A DNA stretch of 64,000 bases from Gorillibacterium timonense (GTDB lineage Bacteria; Bacillota; Bacilli; Paenibacillales; NBRC-103111). This document shows positions 44,701 through 54,404 of this stretch, piece after piece (within the stretch, counting starts at the first letter, position 1; each line of letters begins with the position of its first letter). The position numbers and the translations under genes were made by a program. The DNA is taken from NCBI RefSeq assembly GCF_001457415.1, contig NZ_LN881721.1:186001-250000 (forward strand). Direction: 5' to 3'. Under the pieces are notes generated by a model. That model saw only the letters and a program-made list of their open reading frames with translations, ran no database searches and had not been told where the DNA came from.

Positions 44701-46959
44701 CCGTTCGTCGTTGATCGGGAACAGCAGCGTTTTCCAGGAAGGAATCGGGTCCATGAACGTATACAGAATTTCGTCGCCGATCGTGACGGCGTTTTTGAAA
44801 TAGTAATCCACTCCGCTCGCGTCGAAAGCGAGATAAGCGTCCTGCTCCAACGCCTGGTACGTTCCTTGTGTGAGAACAGTACCATCGATGGCTAACTGAA
44901 GCTGGCCAGGAAGCTCCTGCTCCGCTGTCCCTTTCAGTACGAAGGAGCCCCGGATAAACTGTCCGTCCTGTACGTTCAGGCGCAGCGGGGACTTGTCCCG
45001 GTTATCCTTCACCTCTACGCGAACGGCAGGAAGTTCGGTCCGGTTCTGTCCATCCGATACGACAGCCGAGTACTCCACATACTCTTTGCCGATCAGATCG
45101 GCGGCCGGAATCAGTTGGTGATAGAAGGTATCGTTGTAATCTTGAGTTAGGTAGATCTTCGTCGGTTCGGTTTGGCGATCCGTACGGTAGCTGAACTGAA
45201 CGGATTTGATGCTCCGGTTGTCGGTAGCCTCGAGTCGGATCTCCAGATCCTTCGAAGGATCGGCGGTGACAGCGCCGGTATGGTCCGTCAAGACGGGCTT
45301 CTCTGTATCGTCCGACACGTGGACCGGCTGAGCGGGGAGCTGCCAAGCGTCTACACGGCCGGGAGTCGCGGCTTCCGTTCCGGGACGAACCTTGAGCATG
45401 TTCTTGCTGCCGTCCACCGGATACTGGTATTGGATGCCCATGTTCACCTTGACGTCATCCTTGATATAGGAGGCGACGGACACATCCACATGGGTGTTGG
45501 TGCCGACGACAAGTGCGCGCGGGGAGCCGTTTGCCATGCCGGCGCTGTTGATGCGGAACAGATTCTGTCCCTCAATCAACGCCGAACCGTAATTGGCATT
45601 AAAGTCGGCTGCTGTTGCGGCCGTGTTTTCCGCATTGATGACCCACAGCACGATGCTGCCCTTGGAAGGAATCAGGATCTCTTCCGGGTTCGTTGCCCAG
45701 GTGAGATCGGCGGAGGGGCCTTTGTCGGGGTAGCGGTAATACAGCTTGTAATCGCCAAAATTCAAGGTGCGATCCGTATTGTTGTAGATCTCGATGAACT
45801 CATACCCGTCGGAGCCACCGATATTGGTCGAGTCCGGCACGACTTCGGTTACGAGAAGCTCCGGCAGACGGTCGGTATCTACCTCACCCAGTTCAACCTG
45901 AACCGGATACGTGTCCGTCAAGGTGCGTCCGCCTTCGCTGTCCGCTTGGATATAGTACAGAAGCTGCGGTTCATTCAACGCGTCACCGGGAATCTCGACG
46001 GAGTAGCTCTTGCCGTCCGTCGTGACCATCGGTGCCTGTTGATAGACCGCTTGGCTGAGGCTGCGATAATAGACCGCTGCTGTGACGTTTGCGAGCGGTT
46101 GTCCGCTTCCATCCGTCAACTGGGCCGTGAGTTGCAGAGGCGTGCCTCCCGGTGCGGATTGAATCGGCGTATGGCCGATGACCGGTTTGTTAACCGCTGG
46201 AGCGGGGGGGACCAACTGCTCCGGCGTTATGGTGCCGGGAGTCGGGGCGCTCAGCACGGCCAGCTTGATTTCCTCCGGCAGACCGGAGGGCCGGTATTGG
46301 ACTCCTTTATTGGCTCCGATGTCGCTGCCCAGATAGGAGGCCGAAGCGGTATCGACTCCGCCGCTTTTGAGCACGAGAGCGCGGTCGCCGCCGTTGGCGA
46401 AGCCCGGAAAGCTGTTTCCGCTAGCTGGCACCTGAACCAGTTGAGTATCCGTCAGGTTCACTTTATAGAAGGAGTTGAAGTCGGTGATCGACTTATTAGC
46501 GTTATTGTACCAGAATACCTTGGTTTCTCCGGGATTCAGGACGCTCTCCGCCGGAAGGGTGATCTTCACGTCCGGCTTGCCGCTGCCATCTGTATACCGA
46601 TAATACACCGCATCGGTCACATTCTGGGATTCGCTGCTACCGTTATGCAGTTCAAAAAATTCGAAATTGTCCGTCCCAGTATTATCGGGAAGGATCTCCG
46701 TAATGATGACGGCTTGAGCCGGGGCGCCCGTTGCATTCACCTCAGCGGCAGAAACCTTTTGAGCCCCTGAAGGCAGCAGGCCGATCATCAGGCTTAACGC
46801 CAGGCTTCCCGCCAGCCATTTTTTCCAAGGCAGGCGGCGCAGCGACTTCCTGACCGCGGGTGCGGACGAATGGAGTGACAGGCGTTCCCGTTCGTCGTTG
46901 TCGTTCGTGCTTGGCGGCTGTTTGTGATCAAGCTGAGCCAATTTCTTCATCCTCCTCAT
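41710..46959 (-). CDS. Lamin-tail/metallophosphoesterase/SLH surface protein
   Basis: A 1749-residue exported protein. Signal peptide at about 45-70 ([19 protein letters not shown], cleavage after SAQ/VSA). Lamin-tail domains lie at about 84-190 and 370-500 ([39 protein letters not shown]). Bacterial Ig-like and beta-sandwich parts follow. A calcineurin-like phosphoesterase is at about 1150-1360 with metal motifs [24 protein letters not shown] and GHYHDAE. A Pro-Ser-rich linker (about 1503-1563) precedes three SLH modules (1570-1749), each with SRAEL- or TRAEL/TRAQA-type motifs that anchor to wall polysaccharide. The listed start is ATG 46959. AGGAGG lies 9 bases before an in-frame TTG at 46941, which may be the true start. 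It may use nucleotides or phosphoesters outside the cell. Confidence 0.9.
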   Translation of the reverse strand: MRRMKKLAQLDHKQPPSTNDNDERERLSLHSSAPAVRKSLRRLPWKKWLAGSLALSLMIGLLPSGAQKVSAAEVNATGAPAQAVIITEILPDNTGTDNFEFFELHNGSSESQNVTDAVYYRYTDGSGKPDVKITLPAESVLNPGETKVFWYNNANKSITDFNSFYKVNLTDTQLVQVPASGNSFPGFANGGDRALVLKSGGVDTASASYLGSDIGANKGVQYRPSGLPEEIKLAVLSAPTPGTITPEQLVPPAPAVNKPVIGHTPIQSAPGGTPLQLTAQLTDGSGQPLANVTAAVYYRSLSQAVYQQAPMVTTDGKSYSVEIPGDALNEPQLLYYIQADSEGGRTLTDTYPVQVELGEVDTDRLPELLVTEVVPDSTNIGGSDGYEFIEIYNNTDRTLNFGDYKLYYRYPDKGPSADLTWATNPEEILIPSKGSIVLWVINAENTAATAADFNANYGSALIEGQNLFRINSAGMANGSPRALVVGTNTHVDVSVASYIKDDVKVNMGIQYQYPVDGSKNMLKVRPGTEAATPGRVDAWQLPAQPVHVSDDTEKPVLTDHTGAVTADPSKDLEIRLEATDNRSIKSVQFSYRTDRQTEPTKIYLTQDYNDTFYHQLIPAADLIGKEYVEYSAVVSDGQNRTELPAVRVEVKDNRDKSPLRLNVQDGQFIRGSFVLKGTAEQELPGQLQLAIDGTVLTQGTYQALEQDAYLAFDASGVDYYFKNAVTIGDEILYTFMDPIPSWKTLLFPINDERLMAGENGIWIRSGSKSGPFDDRPEENKDDFQIRNVRLILADGTEIYDPAFADRSKVLDMGDSAGKHVGLEFKFSLLQEQLRSRTYAWDTTALADGPHSVSVTGASGTINADVMIDNTAPVIEPTVADGKEYRGAFTLDATVSDALSGIKSGTVSATLDGKPLQIPYATTSAALGEGTHVLAISAEDNVGNKSERTVHFQVPDENPLAPELVSPAQGSTVQGTTAALTVRVTDPTGDPMKVGFYQGFLHSAAHPESFKAFTGQAAIEPPPVLKPEGERELTQQEYASIAAGDGDKLVNDSTDAFPYHRFEIKLDASVQPKDEVKLEWTGSSLAGRKVSLYAWNLADNKWERLAQHIPADESSFTLQASVTAGAYSLNGIVNVLVQDEVAAGDKDYDFSFVWMSDTQYYSESWPEIYEGNTKWVMDNKDAMNIKYVIHTGDIVDNASKVTQWENAQKAMKVFDDGGMPYGVLAGNHDVGHQNSDYTEYWKHYGEDRFKDKSYYGGSYQNNRGHYDLISAGGNDFIIVYMGWNIGTEQIQWVDDVLKQYPERKAILAFHEYLLVSGNRAPIADEIYEHVVKTNKNVFAVLSGHYHDAETLVDEIDDNGDGVPDRKVYQMLADYQGAEKGGLGYIRLMQFNLAENKINIKTFSPYLNEYNYYKPDEYPGKDEFSLNVDLTPMVKRVATDSMKASVYTNSRIGEVANIASGGEASAIWTGLSADRTYQWYAVVEDDNSGYVRSDIWNFKTAGEAVTPTPSPSVTPSPSETPSPSETPSPSATPSPSATPSPSATPSPSATPSPSATPSPSETPSPSPAPEFNDVKAGHWASEAIARAAELGIVSGDGDGRFRPDAGVSRAELVTMLGRALGWTNDSSSPNSFKDAASIPAYARGFAAQAAAAGILSGYTDGSFGPSRTMTRAELAVLISRAMGLSPEAGLKPSFADAGKIPAWAAAHVAAVQKAGLMNGIGGNRFAPDEQVTRAQAATLLIRLIDSGAVEN
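42271..42450. repeat. 18-bp tandem repeat encoding a Pro-Ser linker
   Basis: Ten adjacent units of CGGAGAAGGCGTCGCACT or variants, each encoding six residues of the [12 protein letters not shown] linker between phosphoesterase and SLH region. Unit number is likely to vary between strains. Confidence 0.9.
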
Positions 46960-47153
46960 TTTGCAGAATCCAGTCGTTTTCTCGACGGATTTCTACAGGT
47001 TTTCTACTAATCCGACACTCTTAACCTTATTTAGAATAAAGATAAAATGTTATCGTTCCGTAAGGATCATATGAAGAAAATGTAAAGGTCGGCTGAGTGA
47101 AGGAGGGACAAGCCTCGCGGGAATGGGTTCATGAAGCATAATTAGACGCGCAA
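46960..47153. other. Intergenic region before the giant SLH gene
   Basis: Holds the promoter region of the SLH gene: AT-rich between about 47010 and 47060. I see no clear -35/-10 pair and no other gene. Confidence 0.4.
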
Positions 47154-47196
47154 AAAAGGCCATTCCCAGGTCTTTGAAGACGGGGAATAGCCTTTT
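47154..47196 (-). terminator. Terminator of the AAC(3)-like gene
   Basis: AAAAGGCCATTCCC and GGGGAATAGCCTTTT pair with one bulge around a loop; on the minus strand it ends in six T. It is the first terminator after the gene at 47357, 160 bases beyond its stop; the stretch between holds no convincing ORF. Confidence 0.8.
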
Positions 47197-47356
47197 CGGT
47201 TTCGACAGCCGGGCGCTTCTTCCAGCCTAATGCTCATGACATCGCGGCTGTTCGGCTTGATTCCTTTTCCATGTTGCCGCTTTCAATCGGTTATAGATGT
47301 CCGTCCCGCTTGTTCTTGAATGCGAGCCTTATCATCGGCTTGTGCCTCTTTCATCG

Positions 47357-48160
47357 TCAGATCCGATGCTTTTCCATCCATGCGGCGGCCCAGTCAACCA
47401 ACTGAGGCTGCTCTAAGAGGCGGACTTCAGCATTTCCGACCCGGTGTACCTTCACACCCTTCTCTTTCTCATACTCGTCTCCCAATTGGACAAAATCGCC
47501 GTCATCCACAGCCAAGGTCGAATACGTCACCCACTCGCGGACTCCGTCCACTCGGATTGCGCTGCTCTCCTCCACCTCATGCTTCGCAGGATAATCGGCC
47601 CGGGTCTCAGCCAGATGCAGGGAGGTATTCTTGTCATAGCCTACGCCGATCAGCAGGACATGCCCATTCCGTTTGTACAATCGGTCCAATGGAGAACCCT
47701 CGCCAAAAATGTTGCGGAGATCATGGTTTTCCGTCAGATAGGCCGCATGCTTGCCCACGGCGGCGAAGGATCGAGCAGGGTGGTCGGAGCGCTTCGCTCC
47801 CGGCCATTTCCGCAGCATCTCGGCCATTACGCCCATGCCGATGGCGGGGGTTACCTCCTTGTCGTAAGCAGGCCAATGCTCGCGGAGGATCGGCCACCAT
47901 TCCACCGGCTCCTCCCAATGTACACCCGTCGATGGGTCGAGATTTTTCCAGGTTTGAGAGGGCATCATCAAGGTTCCCTCTTCGCCTACGATCTCAAGAA
48001 GAGCCCGAATCAAGGTTTCGGCTCCTCCCACGACAAAGCCCAGCTTGCGGAGCGAGACGTGGACAATCAAGGTTTGCCCTTCCTTCAGCCCGCAGTCCTT
48101 CAACTGCCGGACCAGATCTTCTTGGGTTAAGATCGGCCTTGGTTCTTGCAGTTCGGTCAC
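47357..48160 (-). CDS. AAC(3)-family aminoglycoside N-acetyltransferase-like
   Basis: A 267-residue protein of the AAC(3) antibiotic acetyltransferase fold. Landmarks: VHVSLRKLGFVVGGAETLI near the N-terminus, TLMMPSQTW (about 70), the RSDHPARSFAAVG catalytic/CoA motif (about 130-142), GEGSPLDRLYKRNGHVLLIG (about 165-185), then HLAET. It would transfer an acetyl group from acetyl-CoA to a 3-amino group of an aminoglycoside or another amino compound; YokD-like members are of unsure substrate. The start is GTG 48160, 7 bases after AAAGGAGG; the frame remains open further upstream across a terminator hairpin, so a start there is unlikely. The leader looks like an attenuator. Confidence 0.85.
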   Translation of the reverse strand: MTELQEPRPILTQEDLVRQLKDCGLKEGQTLIVHVSLRKLGFVVGGAETLIRALLEIVGEEGTLMMPSQTWKNLDPSTGVHWEEPVEWWPILREHWPAYDKEVTPAIGMGVMAEMLRKWPGAKRSDHPARSFAAVGKHAAYLTENHDLRNIFGEGSPLDRLYKRNGHVLLIGVGYDKNTSLHLAETRADYPAKHEVEESSAIRVDGVREWVTYSTLAVDDGDFVQLGDEYEKEKGVKVHRVGNAEVRLLEQPQLVDWAAAWMEKHRI

Positions 48161-48178
48161 AGGAATACCTCCTTTGGA

Positions 48179-48212
48179 ATAAAAAAACAACCCCGCAGAA
48201 AGCTGCGGGGTT
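48179..48212 (-). terminator. Terminator hairpin in the leader of the AAC(3)-like gene
   Basis: Arms CAACCCCGCAG (48187-48197) and CTGCGGGGTTG (48202-48212) with loop AAAG; on the minus strand six T follow, ending about 20 bases before the start codon. It lies between the promoter (48265-48273) and the gene, with a small TCCGG/CCGGA stem just before it. Confidence 0.85.
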
Positions 48213-48264
48213 GTCTCCGGCGATAACCGGAAAAGCATTGCCCTTCAATTGAATGGTTTCCTAG

Positions 48265-48273
48265 ATTATACCA
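48265..48273 (-). promoter_or_regulatory. Extended -10 promoter of the AAC(3)-like gene
   Basis: On the minus strand TGGTATAAT, an extended -10 match. It implies a leader of about 95 bases that includes the terminator hairpin. Confidence 0.6.
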
Positions 48274-48526
48274 CAGAAGGCAGGAGGTTCCCATCAAAAT
48301 TTGGTGCCGGATGCTCTGCTTTTGAAATCCACGGACAGCTTTCATCACAACGGCGGAAGCCTGTAAGCTTCGGAGAACAACACCACATGACAGTCCGGCG
48401 GACTGCCGTACCTGTGAGATGTTCACCCATGAATGCGGGCAATGACGGTGAATGCGAGCGGCAAGATGAAGCGGTTGCGGGTATCGTGCATTAGCAGGAA
48501 AAGATGGCGGCAAAGGAGGCAAGAGG
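48274..48526. other. Intergenic region without recognised gene
   Basis: Between the AAC(3) promoter and the AraC gene end. A near-palindrome CAGTCCGGCGGACTG lies around 48391-48405; otherwise nothing recognised. Confidence 0.4.
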
Positions 48527-49297
48527 TCACAGCCGGTTCAGCCGGCGGAATTCGGAGGGGCTCACGCCCATTTCCCGAGTGAACACCCGGCTCAAATAAA
48601 AGCCATTCTCGTATCCGCACAGCTCCGCGATCTGCGAAAGCTTCAGGTCCGTCTCATTCAGCAGCGTGCAAGCTTTTCTCAGACGTAGCTTTTTCAAGTA
48701 GTGTGAGGGGGTCTCCTGGAACGCCTCTCGGAACCGGCGGGTGAATTGAACCGCGCTCAAGCCGAACTGTCCGGCGAGTTTCTGCAGCTGGGTCGCTTCT
48801 CCGAAGTGCCGTTCCATGTAATGAGCTGCTTCGGCCATCAGGAGATCGTCGCTCGGAAGTGCGCTCTGCTCGTCAAGGATGCGCTCCAAAGCATATAGGT
48901 GCAGAAGATCGGCTACGAGATGGGTTTTCCATTCCCAGGATCGGCTCCCGGGGGTGCTGCTATCGGCAAGCTGCCGCAGGTAGGCATAATCGGAAGCCAG
49001 TCGCTTCCGGTCGTTCAGCGTACCCTTGCCGGATGGCGGGGCCAGCTCGGGCGGGTCACCCGGTTCCAGATCAAACAGCAGGAAGTGAAAGGTGAGCGGC
49101 GTCACGACTTCCCTGGCAAAATCGACACCCGGGGGACAAACCACCAAATCGCCCTCCGCAGCGATTCCGCGCTTCTCTCCAATCGAATAGCGGAACTGAC
49201 CGCTCTCCACTCCGAAGATCACCCAGGATTCGTAGCGATCGACGGGCATAGCGAATGCCGCTTTGCGCTGCCAATAGATGTGGCTTCTCAGTCTCAT
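48527..49297 (-). CDS. AraC family regulator
   Basis: A 256-residue protein with an N-terminal cupin-like sensing part (about 1-140) and a C-terminal AraC domain (about 155-256; LQKLAGQFGLSAVQFTRRFR and SQIAELCGYENGFYLSRVFT). The start is ATG 49297 because TGGAG lies 7 bases upstream; ATG 49309 has no ribosome site. It is divergent from the FAD oxidoreductase gene and likely its regulator, as in many sugar-catabolic loci. Confidence 0.88.
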   Translation of the reverse strand: MRLRSHIYWQRKAAFAMPVDRYESWVIFGVESGQFRYSIGEKRGIAAEGDLVVCPPGVDFAREVVTPLTFHFLLFDLEPGDPPELAPPSGKGTLNDRKRLASDYAYLRQLADSSTPGSRSWEWKTHLVADLLHLYALERILDEQSALPSDDLLMAEAAHYMERHFGEATQLQKLAGQFGLSAVQFTRRFREAFQETPSHYLKKLRLRKACTLLNETDLKLSQIAELCGYENGFYLSRVFTREMGVSPSEFRRLNRL

Positions 49298-49363
49298 GAC
49301 GGGCTCCATTCTTGAAATAAAGTATATGAATAATGATAGTTTAGTGCATTTTAAATGAAAATC

Positions 49364-49379
49364 ATAATGATTATTATGA
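49364..49379. promoter_or_regulatory. Inverted repeat in the AraC/FAD divergent promoter
   Basis: CATAATGATTATTATG: six-base arms CATAAT/ATTATG around GATT, in an AT-rich interval, about 45 bases upstream of the oxidoreductase start. Confidence 0.4.
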
Positions 49380-49421
49380 AATTATCGATATGGAAGCGAT
49401 TTCGAAGGAGGATTCCTCGAC

Positions 49422-51686
49422 ATGAGGCTTGAACAAGTGGAATGCGATCTCACCGTCATTGGCGGAGGGCTTGCAGGCGTATGCGCCGCCATTGCGGCGG
49501 CGAGACAAGGACGAACCGTTGCGCTTGTGCAGAACCGACCGGTGCTTGGAGGCAATTCCAGCAGCGAGGTTCGAGTATGGGTTTGCGGCGCAACGGCGCA
49601 CGGCTTGAACCGATATGCCCGGGAAACCGGCATTATGGGCGAGCTGTTCGTGGAGAATCAATACCGTAACCCCGAAGGCAACCCGTATCTGTGGGATTTG
49701 GTTGTGCTGGAAGCGGTGAACGCGGAGAAGAACATCACCCTTTATTTGAATACAGATGTGCACGAAGTGGAAGCTCAGGGCAGCAGGGAAGAACGTACGA
49801 TCAAGTCCGTGACTGGCTGGATGATGGGGGCTGAACGCAGGATCACCTTTAAGAGCCCGATGTACATCGACTGTACGGGAGATGGGCTGATCGGATTTCT
49901 CGCCGGTGCGGACTTCATGATCGGGCGCGAAGCCCGCAGTCAATTTCAAGAGGAATGGGCACCTGAGGTGGCCGACGGCATCACGCTCGGCAGCACCATG
50001 CTGTTCTATACCAAGGACACCGGCAAGCCGGTCCGCTTCCTTCCGCCAAGCTTCTCCAAGGACATCACCGCGACCTCGATCCCAATCCGCCGCGTCATCC
50101 AAAGCGGAGACTCGGGCTGCCATTACTGGTGGATCGAATGGGGCGGAGAGCATGACACGGTTCATGACAACGAGATGATCCGCGACGAGCTGGCGTCGGT
50201 CATTTACGGGATATGGGACTACATCAAGAACTCGGGTCAGTTTGACGCGGACAATCTGACGCTAGAATGGGTCGGCTCTCTGCCGGGCAAAAGGGAATAC
50301 CGCCGTTTCACCGGAGACTATGTGCTGAATCAGAACGATATCGTCGCCCAGCGCGAATTCGAGGATGGAGTCGCTTTCGGAGGCTGGTCCATCGACCTGC
50401 ATCCGCCCCAAGGCATGTATGCCGAGGCGAGCGGCTCCAAGCATCTGCAGCCGGACGGTATCTATCACATCCCCTTCCGCTCGCTCTATTCCGCCAATGT
50501 ATCTAACATGCTCATGGCCGGGCGCGACATCAGCGCCTCCCATGTCGCCTTCGGCACGACGCGCGTCATGGCTACCTGTGCCGCAATCGGAGAGGCCGCC
50601 GGCATTGGGGCCGCTCTTGCCATCCAATATGGGCTGACTCCCCGGCAGCTCTATCAGGAGAAGCTCGCCGAGCTGCGGCAGACGCTTCTAAGGGCGGACG
50701 CTTCGATCATCGGCCTGCGCAGCACCGACGAGCGGGACGCGGCCCGGCAAGCTAAGGTCACCGCTTCCAGTGTTCAGACCCGGCTCGCCGTGGAGCAGCC
50801 TGGAGATGCTTGTCCGCTCGCGGGCGACGTCGCCCTGCTTCTGCCGGTAAATCCGCGTCTCGACGGAATCGAATTTCTGCTCGACGCGGCGGTGGCGACA
50901 GAGCTCATCGTCGAGCTGTGGGACACCGGGCGCAAGGAAAACTATATTCCCCACGACCTTATTGGAGAACGGAAGGTGTCGGTTGCTGCCGGGAGCCGCC
51001 AATGGGTTGGCGTCGATATCCGCTGGGAGCCGGATGAACCGCAGAACGCTTTTGTAATCATCAAGGCCAATCCTTCTTTAAGCCTGTACCATTCGACAGA
51101 ACCGCTCAGCGGTGTTCTGATTTTCTTTCGAAACGAAGATTCCGACAAAAATCCGGATCTGGGCGACTATTCCCCGGATCAGCTCGTCACTCGCTGGGGC
51201 ATGCGCCGCATGGCGCGTCAGCCGTTCTGCTTCCGTACGGGCGAGCCTACCAACGCTTATCAGGCGGATCATGTGACAAACGGCTATCACCGACCCTATG
51301 GAGGTCCGCAGCAGTGGATGTCGCTTCCTATGAAGGAGGGGAAACCCGAGTGGCTGCGGCTGGACTGGGAGATGGAGCAAAGCTTGTCTGAAATCCACCT
51401 CACCTTCAATGACGACGTCAATGACGACTTGATCAACCTGCATCATCATGTCACCCCGTTTCGCATCATCCCGGAGCTTGTGAGCCGATACCGGCTGGAG
51501 TACCTGAATGGGAATGGCGAGTGGACGAAGGTCGTTCACGAGGCGGAAAACCGCAAGCGAAAGGTGATTCATCGGCTTGAGCAGCTGGTTAAGACAAAAG
51601 CCTTGCGGCTCTTGGTGGAGGCGACTTCCGGCAGCCGGACCAGCGAGGTTATCGAAATCCGGGCTTACGGACCGGATACCGATTGA
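49422..51686 (+). CDS. Large FAD-dependent oxidoreductase
   Basis: A 754-residue protein. It opens with a dinucleotide-binding fold (VIGGGLAGVCAAIAAARQGR, residues 11-30) and the FAD-oxidoreductase motif LGGNSSSEVRVWVCGA (about 45-60), then the central CTGDGLIGFLAGADF (about 150) and the late LMAGRDISASHVAFGTTRVM (about 365-385), which closes the FAD site. The C-terminal third (about 440-754) is beta-rich and resembles a carbohydrate-binding or F5/8C-like domain. Proteins of this layout occur in polysaccharide-use loci; oxidation of a sugar alcohol or similar compound is possible. Start ATG 49422 with AAGGAGG upstream. No signal peptide. Confidence 0.85.
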   Translation: MRLEQVECDLTVIGGGLAGVCAAIAAARQGRTVALVQNRPVLGGNSSSEVRVWVCGATAHGLNRYARETGIMGELFVENQYRNPEGNPYLWDLVVLEAVNAEKNITLYLNTDVHEVEAQGSREERTIKSVTGWMMGAERRITFKSPMYIDCTGDGLIGFLAGADFMIGREARSQFQEEWAPEVADGITLGSTMLFYTKDTGKPVRFLPPSFSKDITATSIPIRRVIQSGDSGCHYWWIEWGGEHDTVHDNEMIRDELASVIYGIWDYIKNSGQFDADNLTLEWVGSLPGKREYRRFTGDYVLNQNDIVAQREFEDGVAFGGWSIDLHPPQGMYAEASGSKHLQPDGIYHIPFRSLYSANVSNMLMAGRDISASHVAFGTTRVMATCAAIGEAAGIGAALAIQYGLTPRQLYQEKLAELRQTLLRADASIIGLRSTDERDAARQAKVTASSVQTRLAVEQPGDACPLAGDVALLLPVNPRLDGIEFLLDAAVATELIVELWDTGRKENYIPHDLIGERKVSVAAGSRQWVGVDIRWEPDEPQNAFVIIKANPSLSLYHSTEPLSGVLIFFRNEDSDKNPDLGDYSPDQLVTRWGMRRMARQPFCFRTGEPTNAYQADHVTNGYHRPYGGPQQWMSLPMKEGKPEWLRLDWEMEQSLSEIHLTFNDDVNDDLINLHHHVTPFRIIPELVSRYRLEYLNGNGEWTKVVHEAENRKRKVIHRLEQLVKTKALRLLVEATSGSRTSEVIEIRAYGPDTD

Positions 51687-51902
51687 ACGAGTTTGTGGGC
51701 ACCCGAGAGGGTGCCTTTTTGCATGGAGAGCTATCGCTTGTGCGCAAAAACGAACAAATTCGAGACAATTTTGCAAAATCAACAAAAAAGGAAGATTTCT
51801 CACAGGTTTGAGCGGTTGACTCTTGTAGAATGATGGTAGATTATGGTGCTGTCTCACGCAGCCGTGTCAGATAGGCACCGAACCAGGAGGATTTCGAAAC
51901 CC

Positions 51903-54248
51903 ATGAAGCAAGGCCGATTGATCAAACGTCTGTTGTCGCAGCTTCTCACCCTTGCCCTTGTCGTTACCGCCTTTGGCGGAGTTGCCGCAGCATACGGTCC
52001 GTCCCAGGAAGGAGTCGCTGCAGTTCATCCTCAAGCAGAGGAACAAGCGCCTGTGGACGATCCCTTGACGAGCCTCGATCTTTCAGCCGATATAAATACC
52101 CTAGCCGTAGGAGAAACCTTAGCCATAAAGCCGGAGACACTCTCCGCATCGGGAGCATCCGAAGAGATCGACCCCTTCTGGGTGGAGTGGTCATCGTCCG
52201 ATTCGGCGGTCGCAGCTGTTGCGGCAGGGACCGTAACGGGGGTATCTCCCGGGATCTCTGTTATCACAGCCGTCTATCAAGGCTTGAGAGCTGATTATTC
52301 CGTTCATGTAGATTTGGCGGAGCCGGACGCTGCGGAAGCTCAGCTTCTTCAGGAGGCTTCTCAACGGTTAACCATTGGTTATGTTTCGGGCGACAGCGAA
52401 GCTGCTGTTACGCAGAATCTTCTGCTGCCCGATTCTCTAGATGAAGTATCGATCAAATGGTCGAGCAGTAATCCCACAGTTGTTACGGAAATGGGTCATG
52501 TCATCCGGCCTGCCTATCTCCTGGGCGATGCGCCCGTCACCTTGACCGCAGCTTTGAGCCTCGGGCAGAAAAAGCCGCTCCTTCGATCGTTTGCCGTGAA
52601 CGTTCTCAAGCTGGAGGAGACGGATGCCGACCGGGTCGCGCAAGACAAGCAGGAGCTGGAGCTTGCCTTCGTCGAGTCGGATACGAGCCATTCGGTCACC
52701 CGTTCCTTTGGCCTCATCACCGAAGGAGCTCACGGGTCCGCGATCTTTTACCGGAGCAGCAATCCCGCTGTCGTGGCGGATGACGGAACGGTTACTCCTC
52801 CGAATGATGTTGATGTTACGGTCATCTTTACGGCGACGATCGCAAACAATCGGGCTATCGAGACGAAGGAATTTCTGCTGACGGTAAAAGCGGCGAATCC
52901 GGGAGTTCTTCACGTTGAGGAGCTCATGCCGAGCCGCGACCGCCTTGACGCTGCTGTGGGTAGCGGTCAAATTGCGATTGCGGTTGTTGCGCGGATGAGC
53001 AGCGGAGAATTTGTGGATGCCACCGATTTGGGTCTCTGGGAGAGCGGCAACGAATCCATAGTAACGGTGAGCCGCAAAGGAATCGTCAACTTTGTAGGCG
53101 AGGGGCAGAGCACCGTTCTGTTTACTTATGGAGGCGTTACGCTGACTACGGAGGTTCTTGTCCGAGGCGCCACGGTACCGAGTCCTGGCGGCGGATCAAC
53201 CCCCACCCCAACAGACCCTGCCTCCACTCCGGCGGGCGGAACAGATTCGAACTCGTCGCCAAGCCCGACGCCGACGGTGAGCCCGGGCGCATCGCCTGGA
53301 GCAGGCCCAAGCCCGACGCCGACGGTGAGCCCGGGCACATCGCCTGGAGCAGGCCCGAGCCCGACGCCGACGGTGAGCCCGAGCGCCGCGCCTGGAGCGA
53401 GCGCCGCGCCTGGAGCAGGCCCGAGCCCGACGCCGACAGTGAGCCCGAGCGCGGCACCTGGAGCAGGCCCAAGCCCGACGCCAGCAGTGAGCCCGAGCGC
53501 CGCACCCGGCCCGGCTCCCGCGCCATATCCGGCCGCGCCGCTTCCTGGCATCGCTGTCCCGACGCCTTCGGCTCCGACATCCGTTTCGCCAGCTCCCGCC
53601 CCTACGGCTACGCCAACTGCACCGGGATTGCCCGCTTCTCTGAACGGGACGGTCGCCCGCGAGGATGCCATCCGGTCAGCCGTTCAATTATCAGCATCCG
53701 CACCCGAGCGACACTTCCGGGACGTTCCCGACACGCTGTGGAGCAGCAAAGCGATTCATACTGCCGCCCGGCTTGGCTTCGTGTCGGGTTACGAGGACGG
53801 AACCTTCCGGCCGGATGCTAGGGTGACGCGGGCCGAGTTCGCCCAGATGCTGATGAAGGCTTTTGCGCTTCCGTCTGCGGAGAAAGCAGCATTTCCCGAT
53901 GTGCAGAAGCATTGGGCCAAATCCGCCATCGCATCTCTGTCTGCACATGGAATCTCGGGAGGCTACGGGGATGGAACCTTCCGTCCGGAGCAGCGAATTA
54001 CCCGTGCGGAGATTGTCACCATGCTGGCGAGAGTGGCAACGGTTGAAGGAGTAGAGGCCACGCCGACTTTCATCGATGTAAACCGTCACTGGGCCGAAAA
54101 GGCGATCACGGCATTCGCCGGAGCGCAGATCGTGAACGGCAAAGGCGGGAACCGCTTCGAGCCGGATGCCCCTGCGACTCGCGCCGAAGCGGTCGTCATG
54201 CTGCTGCGCCTGCTGAACGTCAGCCTCGGCCTCACGCTGGAAATGTAG
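51903..54248 (+). CDS. SLH-domain surface protein with Ig-like repeats
   Basis: A 781-residue exported protein with a signal peptide at 1-30 (LLSQLLTLALVVTAFGGVAA). Four Ig-like domains follow: Big_2 type at about 55-135, two atrophied bacterial Ig types at about 150-240 and 250-335, and Big_2 at about 345-420 (WESGNESIVTVSRKGIVNFV). A Pro/Ser/Ala/Gly linker (about 425-575, with SPTPTVSP repeats) precedes three SLH modules (600-781; FRDVPDTLWSSKAIHTAARL, VTRAEFAQ, ITRAEIVTM, ATRAEAVVM). It is displayed on the cell wall; no enzyme domain is seen. Start ATG 51903; AGGAGG lies 12 bases upstream, rather far. The longer frame from 51843 is unlikely. Confidence 0.9.
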   Translation: MKQGRLIKRLLSQLLTLALVVTAFGGVAAAYGPSQEGVAAVHPQAEEQAPVDDPLTSLDLSADINTLAVGETLAIKPETLSASGASEEIDPFWVEWSSSDSAVAAVAAGTVTGVSPGISVITAVYQGLRADYSVHVDLAEPDAAEAQLLQEASQRLTIGYVSGDSEAAVTQNLLLPDSLDEVSIKWSSSNPTVVTEMGHVIRPAYLLGDAPVTLTAALSLGQKKPLLRSFAVNVLKLEETDADRVAQDKQELELAFVESDTSHSVTRSFGLITEGAHGSAIFYRSSNPAVVADDGTVTPPNDVDVTVIFTATIANNRAIETKEFLLTVKAANPGVLHVEELMPSRDRLDAAVGSGQIAIAVVARMSSGEFVDATDLGLWESGNESIVTVSRKGIVNFVGEGQSTVLFTYGGVTLTTEVLVRGATVPSPGGGSTPTPTDPASTPAGGTDSNSSPSPTPTVSPGASPGAGPSPTPTVSPGTSPGAGPSPTPTVSPSAAPGASAAPGAGPSPTPTVSPSAAPGAGPSPTPAVSPSAAPGPAPAPYPAAPLPGIAVPTPSAPTSVSPAPAPTATPTAPGLPASLNGTVAREDAIRSAVQLSASAPERHFRDVPDTLWSSKAIHTAARLGFVSGYEDGTFRPDARVTRAEFAQMLMKAFALPSAEKAAFPDVQKHWAKSAIASLSAHGISGGYGDGTFRPEQRITRAEIVTMLARVATVEGVEATPTFIDVNRHWAEKAITAFAGAQIVNGKGGNRFEPDAPATRAEAVVMLLRLLNVSLGLTLEM
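53262..53519. repeat. 48-bp tandem repeat in the SLH protein linker
   Basis: Five units starting at 53262, 53310, 53358, 53424 and 53472, each beginning AGCCCGACGCC; the third carries an extra 18 bases. They encode the PSPTPTVSP-type linker. Confidence 0.88.
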
Positions 54249-54265
54249 GTTATCTTCATAGACAG

Positions 54266-54302
54266 AGCCAGTCTTGATCCTTTGCGCGATCCGAGACTGG
54301 CT
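54266..54302 (+). terminator. Hairpin after the SLH gene
   Basis: AGCCAGTCT and AGACTGGCT, with an inner GATC/GATC pairing; no T-run follows, so function as terminator is uncertain. Confidence 0.5.
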
Positions 54303-54404
54303 GTTCGCGTTGACGGGGAGCGGTCGGACGGCTATGATGGGGGCAACCTCAGCATTCGAGTCAATAAAGAATAACACTCCCTACGGAAAGCGGGCGATAT
54401 CGCC

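Noticed and set aside
45172..46770. 532-codon plus-strand frame inside the giant SLH gene
   Set aside because: Antisense shadow; the minus-strand product has recognisable lamin-tail and Ig-like domains here.
47200..47356. Short minus-strand ORFs of 12 to 23 codons after the AAC(3)-like gene
   Set aside because: No ribosome sites and no conserved look; likely chance.
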